A DNA stretch of 11,129 bases from Pseudomonadota bacterium (lineage in GTDB: Bacteria; Pseudomonadota; Gammaproteobacteria; Burkholderiales; Gallionellaceae): contig JAJXWG010000036.1 of NCBI GenBank assembly GCA_021781695.1, forward strand, positions 1 to 11,129, written 5' to 3'. A program made the position numbers and the translations under genes. The stretch's first letter is position 1. Each line of letters begins with the position of its first letter. The notes beneath the pieces were generated by a model that saw only the letters and a program-made list of their open reading frames with translations, was not told where the DNA came from and made no database searches. Of this stretch, positions 6,324 through 11,129 are shown piece by piece.

Positions 6324-8485
6324 AGCGTCTCCAGCTTTGCGTATTCCAGCGCAAGCCACTTGCTCCCCGCATGCTTGAAGTTGACCTGCACACGCCCATC
6401 TTTGCCGCCACCTTCAGTGTTTGTCACCACTCCTTCGCCGAACTTCTGGTGCATCACGCGCTGCCCGACGCGCCAGCCAACCCCCTTCTCCCCCAACCCC
6501 TCTCCCGCCGGCGCGAAAGGGGAGCGGGACGGCGCGGGAGTTGCATAGCCGAATGCCTCAAACGGGTTGCGCTGCATTGCACGGGGCGAAAGCCACTGCA
6601 GCATATCGTCCGGCAATTCATGCAGGAAACTCGACGGCACACCGTAATTTACCTGGCCGTTTAACATGCGCCGCTGCGCGAAACTCATATACAGACGCCG
6701 CCTTGCGCGCGTGATCGCCACATACATCAACCGCCGCTCCTCATCCAGACCTCCGTCCACCCTCTGGCTGTTCTGGTGCGGAAACAGCCCTTCCTCAAGA
6801 CCCGTGATGAACACCGCATTGAATTCCAGCCCCTTGGCTGCATGCACCGTCATCAGATGCAGCGCGTCCTCCTGATCACCTGCCTGATGCTCCCCCGCTT
6901 CCAAAGATGCATGGGTCAGAAAAGAGGTCAGGCTGTCGTCCTCGTTTTCATGCACGAACAGCGTCGCCGCGGTCAGGAGCTCCTTGAGATTTTCCAGGCG
7001 CTCTTCAGCCTCGCGCTTTTTCGCCCCCGTCTCGTTCTGATAATGTGCAATAAGCCCGCTGTGCACCAGCACATGGTCGATGATTTCCGGAAGCGGGAGA
7101 TTTTGGGTGCTGCTCTTCAGCGATTCGATCAGCCCGACAAAGCCTGCCACCTTGCCGCCTGCGCGGGCTGCAGCATCAAACAAAGTCGTATTGTTTATCC
7201 GCGCCGCTTCTTGCAGCTGTTCGATGCTGCGCGCACCGATGCCGCGAGTCGGAAAATTGACAACGCGCAAAAGCGCATTGTCATCGTCCGTGTTTTCCAT
7301 CAGCCGCAGATAAGCCAGCGCATGCTTGATTTCCTGACGTTCGAAAAAACGCAACCCGCCGTATACGCGGTAGGACAAACCTTTGGATACCAGCGCATGC
7401 TCCAGCACCCGGGACTGCGCGTTTGAACGGTAAAGCAGCGCAATCTCAGAAAGACTCATGCCTTCCGATTTCAGATGTGCAATTTCATTGACGATGAAAT
7501 CTGCCTCCTCCACATCGGTCGGCGCTTCATATACGCGCAGTTTCTCTCCGCCCTGCTCTGAAGTCCAAAGCTTCTTGCCCATGCGATTGCGGTTGTTGCT
7601 GATCAGCGCATTGGCCGCATCGAGTATGTTGCCGTGCGAGCGATAGTTCTGTTCTAGCTTGATGACAGACGCAACATTGAAATCGCGCAAAAGATCCTGC
7701 ATGTTGCCGACATGAGCGCCGCGGAAAGCATAGATAGACTGGTCGTCATCGCCTACCGCGAACAGCGAATTGTTTTTTCCTGCCAGCAACTTCAGCCACT
7801 GATACTGCAAAGGGTTGGTATCCTGAAACTCGTCCACCAGTATATGCTTGAAGCGCTGCTGGTAATGCTCGCGCAGCGCTGTATTGCGCACCAGCAGCTC
7901 ATGACAGCGCAGCAACAATTCTGAAAAATCCACCACGCCTTCTTTCTGGCACTGCGCATCGTATTCGGCATATACCTCGACCTTGCGCCTGGTGTATGGG
8001 TCGTAGGCCTCCACCTCGTGCGCACGCAATCCCTGCTCCTTGCTCGCACTTATGAAATGCTGCATCTCGCGCGGAGGAAACTTTTCATCATCCACGTTGA
8101 GCGCCTTCATCACGCGTTTGACAGCAGAAAGCTGATCTGCAGAATCCAGTATCTGAAATGTCTGCGGCAGATTCGCCTCGCGGTAATGCGCGCGCAAAAG
8201 GCGATTGCAAAGTCCGTGAAACGTGCCTATCCACATTCCGCGCGTGTTGATGGGCAGCATCGCGGACAGACGCATCACCATCTCCTTGGCAGCCTTGTTG
8301 GTGAATGTCACCGCCAGTATGCCCTGCGGACTGACTTCGCCCGTGCTGATGAGATAGGCAATGCGCGTAGTCAGCACACGCGTCTTGCCGCTGCCCGCAC
8401 CCGCAAGGATCAACGCAGACTGATGGGGCAGGGTGACGGCTTGCAGTTGGGGCGGGTTAAGACCGGATAAGAGACTTGTACTCAT
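6320..8485 (-). CDS. uvrD: DNA helicase II, superfamily 1A 3'-5' helicase
   Basis: UvrD unwinds DNA in nucleotide excision repair and mismatch repair and removes RecA from DNA. The 721-residue length equals that of E. coli UvrD (720). All SF1A motifs are present: Walker A GAGSGKT (29-35), Ia VTFTNKAAKEM (59-69), II DEFQD (218-222), III GDDDQSIYAFRGA (245-257), IV NYRS (280-283), V TVHAAKGLEF (546-555) and VI YVAITRARRRL (588-598). The C-terminal Tudor-like tail (GQRVMHQKFGEG near 674, then WLALEYAKLETL) is typical of UvrD and PcrA and argues against Rep. Residues about 650-669, between the helicase core and this tail, are encoded by a repeat-like GC-rich segment. The ATG at 8485 lies 17 bp beyond a strong hairpin terminator, and its ribosome site is weak. 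PcrA is the usual name in Gram-positives; UvrD fits here. Confidence 0.95.
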   Translation of the reverse strand: MSTSLLSGLNPPQLQAVTLPHQSALILAGAGSGKTRVLTTRIAYLISTGEVSPQGILAVTFTNKAAKEMVMRLSAMLPINTRGMWIGTFHGLCNRLLRAHYREANLPQTFQILDSADQLSAVKRVMKALNVDDEKFPPREMQHFISASKEQGLRAHEVEAYDPYTRRKVEVYAEYDAQCQKEGVVDFSELLLRCHELLVRNTALREHYQQRFKHILVDEFQDTNPLQYQWLKLLAGKNNSLFAVGDDDQSIYAFRGAHVGNMQDLLRDFNVASVIKLEQNYRSHGNILDAANALISNNRNRMGKKLWTSEQGGEKLRVYEAPTDVEEADFIVNEIAHLKSEGMSLSEIALLYRSNAQSRVLEHALVSKGLSYRVYGGLRFFERQEIKHALAYLRLMENTDDDNALLRVVNFPTRGIGARSIEQLQEAARINNTTLFDAAARAGGKVAGFVGLIESLKSSTQNLPLPEIIDHVLVHSGLIAHYQNETGAKKREAEERLENLKELLTAATLFVHENEDDSLTSFLTHASLEAGEHQAGDQEDALHLMTVHAAKGLEFNAVFITGLEEGLFPHQNSQRVDGGLDEERRLMYVAITRARRRLYMSFAQRRMLNGQVNYGVPSSFLHELPDDMLQWLSPRAMQRNPFEAFGYATPAPSRSPFAPAGEGLGEKGVGWRVGQRVMHQKFGEGVVTNTEGGGKDGRVQVNFKHAGSKWLALEYAKLETL
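6481..6535. repeat. GC-rich inverted-repeat element inside uvrD, in frame
   Basis: On the plus strand the segment has C-rich runs ending CCCCTCTCCCGCC, a short loop, then AAAGGGGAGCGGGAC, forming an imperfect hairpin. The same overall pattern occurs in the intergenic element at 4062-4103, so I place them in one family. Read in the uvrD frame it encodes a Pro/Ser/Gly-rich stretch (PAPSRSPFAPAGEGLGEKG) in the flexible linker before the C-terminal tail. It adds no stop or frameshift. Confidence 0.6.
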
Positions 8486-8502
8486 AACCGAATTATCCCA
8501 TA

Positions 8503-8547
8503 GCGGTCAGCAAAAAGGGGAGCATGGCTCCCCTTTTTGCTGACCGC
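8503..8547. terminator. Bidirectional rho-independent terminator, 21-bp perfect stem
   Basis: The two 21-base arms (8503-8523 and 8527-8547) are exact reverse complements around the 3-base loop ATG. The inner stem GGGGAGC/GCTCCCC is followed by TTTTT on either strand. It lies 24 bp past the prk stop and 17 bp before the uvrD start, so it should end prk transcription. With no clear uvrD promoter after it, read-through or an attenuation role for uvrD is possible. Confidence 0.88.
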
Positions 8548-8571
8548 CGGAGTAAATCCGCCAGAGCGTTT

Positions 8572-9471
8572 TTACTTTTTCTTTTTGTTCGCGATCATGT
8601 CGTGCATCACAGGCGCCAAGATCACTTCCATCGCATGGCTCATCTTGCCGCCGGAAAATACCAGCGTGTTGGCACGAGACATGAATGAACCCGGAATCAT
8701 CGCCAGCATATACTGGAAATCCACCCCTTTGGGTTCGCGAAAACGCGCCACCACAAAACTCTCGTCTGGTGTCGGAATATCGCGCGCGATGAACGGATTG
8801 GAGGTGTCTACCGTTGCAACGCGCTGAAAATTGATGTCCGTATGGGTGAACTGAGGCGTGATGAACTTGATGTAGTCAGGCATGCGGCGCATGATGGTGT
8901 CCACTGTCGCCTCTGCCGAATAGCCGCGCTCGGCCTTGTCGCGATGGATTTTCTGTATCCATTCCAGATTCACGACGGGTACGACGCCGATACCCAGATC
9001 CACATACTTTCCCGCATCGATACCCTGCGCCTCGTTTTTTACCATGCCGTGCAGACCTTCATAAAAAAGCAGGTCCGAATCCTTCTCGATGTCCTCCCAG
9101 GGGGTAAACATGCCGGGCTTCAGATCGGTCAGGCCGAAATGCGCATTGTGCTCTGCCGCCTCCGCTTCGCTGTGCACATAGTAACGGCGCTTGCACATGC
9201 CGGTCTTTCCATAGGACTTGAACATGCCCTCGATCTTGTCGAAATGATTGGCCTCAGGGCCAAAGTGACTGAAAAAATTATTGCCTGCCTTCCCAGCTTT
9301 GGCGGCTGCCTCACGAAACGCCATGCGATCCAGACTATGCAGGCTGTCGCCCTCGATGATTGCGGCAGTGATCTTCTCGCGACGGAAAATGTTTTCAAAA
9401 GCGCGTTTAACGGTGGTGGTACCCGCGCCCGAAGAACCGGTAACCGCAATAACGGGGTGCTTGCTCGACAT
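8572..9471 (-). CDS. prk: Phosphoribulokinase, bacterial class I
   Basis: The enzyme makes ribulose 1,5-bisphosphate from ribulose 5-phosphate and ATP, the step that regenerates the CO2 acceptor in the Calvin cycle. The 299-residue length fits the octameric proteobacterial class. The phosphate loop is GSSGAGTTT (12-20), with Thr in place of the usual Walker Lys, as in the Rhodobacter enzyme. The catalytic region IEGDSLH carries Asp42, FYEGLHG carries Glu138, and KIHRD carries Asp178. NLEWIQKIHRDKAERGY and TDINFQRVATVDTSNPFIARDIPT are near-identical to family blocks. The start ATG at 9471 has an excellent Shine-Dalgarno, GAGGAG at 9479-9484, seven bases away; a TTG at 9486 would overlap that site. 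The tail ends in four lysines. No RuBisCO genes or cbbR regulator lie in this window, so prk stands apart from other cbb genes here. Confidence 0.96.
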   Translation of the reverse strand: MSSKHPVIAVTGSSGAGTTTVKRAFENIFRREKITAAIIEGDSLHSLDRMAFREAAAKAGKAGNNFFSHFGPEANHFDKIEGMFKSYGKTGMCKRRYYVHSEAEAAEHNAHFGLTDLKPGMFTPWEDIEKDSDLLFYEGLHGMVKNEAQGIDAGKYVDLGIGVVPVVNLEWIQKIHRDKAERGYSAEATVDTIMRRMPDYIKFITPQFTHTDINFQRVATVDTSNPFIARDIPTPDESFVVARFREPKGVDFQYMLAMIPGSFMSRANTLVFSGGKMSHAMEVILAPVMHDMIANKKKK

Positions 9472-9478
9472 AATGACT

Positions 9479-9484
9479 CTCCTC
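9479..9484 (-). promoter_or_regulatory. Strong Shine-Dalgarno of prk
   Basis: The minus-strand sequence GAGGAG ends seven bases before the ATG at 9471. It fixes the prk start and is the strongest ribosome site in the window, in keeping with a highly expressed Calvin-cycle enzyme. Confidence 0.85.
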
Positions 9485-9515
9485 AAACTGTGTGATTAAA
9501 TTTTTGTGGTCGGTG

Positions 9516-9571
9516 ATTCTATCTCAAACCTTCCCTTGCCACTACTATATGCTGTATTTTTGCATGAAAAA
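9516..9571 (-). promoter_or_regulatory. Possible prk promoter and operator region
   Basis: On the minus strand, TAGAAT (9521-9516) and TATAGT (9549-9544) are candidate -10 elements, neither with a good -35. Just upstream is an A/T-armed inverted repeat, TTTTT-GCATG-AAAAA (9557-9571). It has a T-N13-A type symmetry of the general kind bound by LysR regulators such as CbbR. The match is loose, so this is only a candidate. Confidence 0.25.
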
Positions 9572-9648
9572 CGCCATCCGCTCTATATTTGCGCGACTGC
9601 ATTTTCACCGTTGAACCCAGAATTTAACAACAGATACCTCAAGTACGG

Positions 9649-9678
9649 TTCACGTTTGAAGCGAGATACCGCTATAAT
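9649..9678 (+). promoter_or_regulatory. Probable leuS promoter
   Basis: A perfect -10 TATAAT lies at 9673-9678, with TTCACG at 9649-9654 as a weak -35 at 18-bp spacing. Transcription would start near 9685, giving a leader of about 30 bases before the leuS ATG. The leader is too short for a leader-peptide attenuator or T-box. Confidence 0.55.
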
Positions 9679-9715
9679 GCGACATCCAAAAAATCAGCCT
9701 GCGACACGTCAAACC

Positions 9716-11129
9716 ATGCAATCCAACTATCATCCTGCCTCCATCGAACAGAAAGTCCAGCAACACTGGGATGATACCGGTGCATTCCAGGCGAAAGAAT
9801 CGGGCGACAAGCCAAAATATTATTGCCTGTCCATGTTCCCCTATCCATCCGGCAAACTGCACATGGGACATGTGCGAAATTACACGATAGGCGATGTGCT
9901 TGCACGCTACCACCGCATGAAGGGCTATAACGTAATGCAGCCGATGGGCTGGGATGCATTCGGATTGCCTGCCGAAAATGCAGCACAGGCGCACAACGTT
10001 GCACCTGCCGCGTGGACCTATGACAACATCGACTACATGCGCCGCCAGCTGAAAAGCCTGGGCCTGGGGATAGACTGGGCGCGCGAGGTGACCACCTGCA
10101 GGCCGGAATATTATCGCTGGGAACAGTGGCTGTTCACACGGTTATTCGAAAAAGGCATCATTTACAAGAAGACTGCATCGGTGAACTGGGACCCAGTGGA
10201 TCACACCGTGCTCGCCAACGAGCAGGTCATCGACGGGCATGGCTGGCGTTCCGGCGCACCGGTGGAAAAGCGCGACATCCCGATGTATTTCTTCCGCATC
10301 ACGCAATACGCCGACGAACTATTACAGGATCTGGGCCGGCTTTCGGGATGGCCTGAGCAGGTCAAGACCATGCAGGCAAACTGGATAGGCAAGAGTTTCG
10401 GCGTGCGCTTCGCCTTTCCGTATGAACGGGATGGCAAACAGGAAAGGCTCTGGGTCTACACCACGCGCGCCGACACCATCATGGGTGTGACCTTCGTTGC
10501 AATCGCCGCCGAACATCCGATTGCAACACGCGCCGCACGAGACAATCCCGCGCTCGCCTCCTTCATTGATGAATGCAAGCAGGGCGGAACGGCCGAGGCC
10601 GACATCGCGACCATGGAAAAGAAGGGCATGGACACCGGACTCAAAATCAGCCACCCGCTGACCGGCGAACAGGTACCGGTGTGGGTCGGCAACTATGTGC
10701 TGATGAGCTACGGCGAGGGTGCAGTGATGGCGGTTCCTGCGCACGACGAACGCGATTTCGGCTTCGCAAAGAAATATGGGCTGCCGATCAGGCAGGTAAT
10801 AACAGAGAAGGAAGAACGGGGCAGGGAGAATGGTAACCCCGGCACGGATGCTTTCCTCTCCCCTCTTCCCTCTTCCCTTTTCTCAACAGATTCCTGGCAG
10901 GACTGGTATGCCACAAAAGACGGCGTTTGCGTCAATTCCGGAAAGTATGACGGCCTGAGTTACGATCAGGCAGTGGATGCGATCGCCCTGGATCTCGCTG
11001 CCAAAGATCTGGGAGAAAAGAAGGTGCAGTTCCGTCTGCACGACTGGGGCATTTCGCGCCAGCGTTACTGGGGCTGCCCTATCCCGATCATACACTGCCC
11101 GCAATGCGGAGACGTGCCCGTGCCTGACG
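9716..11129 (+). CDS. leuS: Leucyl-tRNA synthetase, N-terminal part (runs off the window)
   Basis: The enzyme charges tRNA-Leu and edits misactivated amino acids. The visible 471 codons are open to the window edge. They include the class I HIGH-type signature HMGH (49-52) in PYPSGKLHMGHVRNYTIGDV, and MQPMGWDAFGLPAENAA. The CP1 editing domain has TTRADTIMGVTF (threonine-rich region from about 249) and MAVPAHDERDFGFA (conserved Asp region near 343-347). The sequence continues into HDWGISRQRYWGCPIPIIHC, with CPQCGD at the edge. The KMSKS loop and anticodon domain lie beyond the window. The start ATG at 9716 matches family N-termini (QSNYHPASIEQKVQQHWD), though its Shine-Dalgarno is poor. Residues about 364-391 are an extra in-frame segment, described separately. 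Confidence 0.95.
   Translation, partial: MQSNYHPASIEQKVQQHWDDTGAFQAKESGDKPKYYCLSMFPYPSGKLHMGHVRNYTIGDVLARYHRMKGYNVMQPMGWDAFGLPAENAAQAHNVAPAAWTYDNIDYMRRQLKSLGLGIDWAREVTTCRPEYYRWEQWLFTRLFEKGIIYKKTASVNWDPVDHTVLANEQVIDGHGWRSGAPVEKRDIPMYFFRITQYADELLQDLGRLSGWPEQVKTMQANWIGKSFGVRFAFPYERDGKQERLWVYTTRADTIMGVTFVAIAAEHPIATRAARDNPALASFIDECKQGGTAEADIATMEKKGMDTGLKISHPLTGEQVPVWVGNYVLMSYGEGAVMAVPAHDERDFGFAKKYGLPIRQVITEKEERGRENGNPGTDAFLSPLPSSLFSTDSWQDWYATKDGVCVNSGKYDGLSYDQAVDAIALDLAAKDLGEKKVQFRLHDWGISRQRYWGCPIPIIHCPQCGDVPVPD
10804..10887. repeat. Purine/pyrimidine inverted-repeat segment inside leuS, in frame
   Basis: A purine-rich arm (10804-10829, with GAAGGAAGAACGGGGCAGGG) is imperfectly complementary to a pyrimidine-rich arm (10857-10885, containing CTCTTCCCTCTTCCC as a short tandem), with about 27 bases between. 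In the leuS frame it encodes roughly 25 residues (EERGRENGNPG...SPLPSSLFS) between LPIRQVI and TDSWQDWY. In the LeuS proteins I remember, this connection is much shorter. No stop or frameshift results. Confidence 0.55.

Noticed and set aside
9472..9486. TTG start for prk
   Set aside because: It would sit on the GAGGAG ribosome site that serves the ATG at 9471.
9679..9715. T-box, leader peptide or riboswitch upstream of leuS
   Set aside because: The leader is only about 30 bases from the predicted start site, too short for any of these.
9650..10004. Two minus-strand open frames opposite the start of leuS
   Set aside because: They lie antisense to strongly conserved leuS codons and have no family features.

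Overview
This window is a stretch of ordinary chromosome, most likely from an autotrophic betaproteobacterium. The Nitrosomonadales/Gallionellaceae type of iron- or sulfur-oxidiser, or a relative, fits best. Three things point there: a class I (bacterial-type) phosphoribulokinase of the Calvin cycle, the grouping polA / DUF2782 / thrB familiar from betaproteobacteria, and protein sequences (PolA, UvrD, LeuS, ThrB type II) that look betaproteobacterial. The assignment is inference from memory of these families, not from a search.

Layout, left to right. On the minus strand, polA (DNA polymerase I) fills 39-2900. Only 25 bp away, a plus-strand run of four genes begins: a LOG/TIGR00730 nucleotide phosphoribohydrolase, a small secreted DUF2782 protein, homoserine kinase thrB, and a BPSS1780-like multi-pass membrane protein (2926-5875). 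This run meets a minus-strand pair head-on with one base between the stop codons: uvrD (DNA helicase II), followed by a MEKHLA-domain protein whose start overlaps the uvrD stop (ATGA). Upstream of uvrD, on the same strand, lies phosphoribulokinase (prk). It is separated from uvrD by a 45-nt perfect hairpin with T-runs on both sides, a bidirectional terminator. A 244-bp divergent intergenic region then leads to leuS (leucyl-tRNA synthetase) on the plus strand, which runs off the right edge.

Functionally these are housekeeping and central-metabolism genes: DNA repair and replication (polA, uvrD), threonine biosynthesis (thrB), carbon fixation (prk) and translation (leuS). I see no prophage, transposase, CRISPR array, toxin module or RNA gene.

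The unusual layer is one of small repeats. Short, palindrome-rich or repeat-like DNA segments sit inside three core genes, polA (two places), uvrD and leuS, each time in frame and each time in a linker or surface region where homologues are shorter. A related copy of one family lies between the DUF2782 gene and thrB. This resembles the way Rickettsia palindromic elements invade protein-coding genes. It is the observation most worth following up here.
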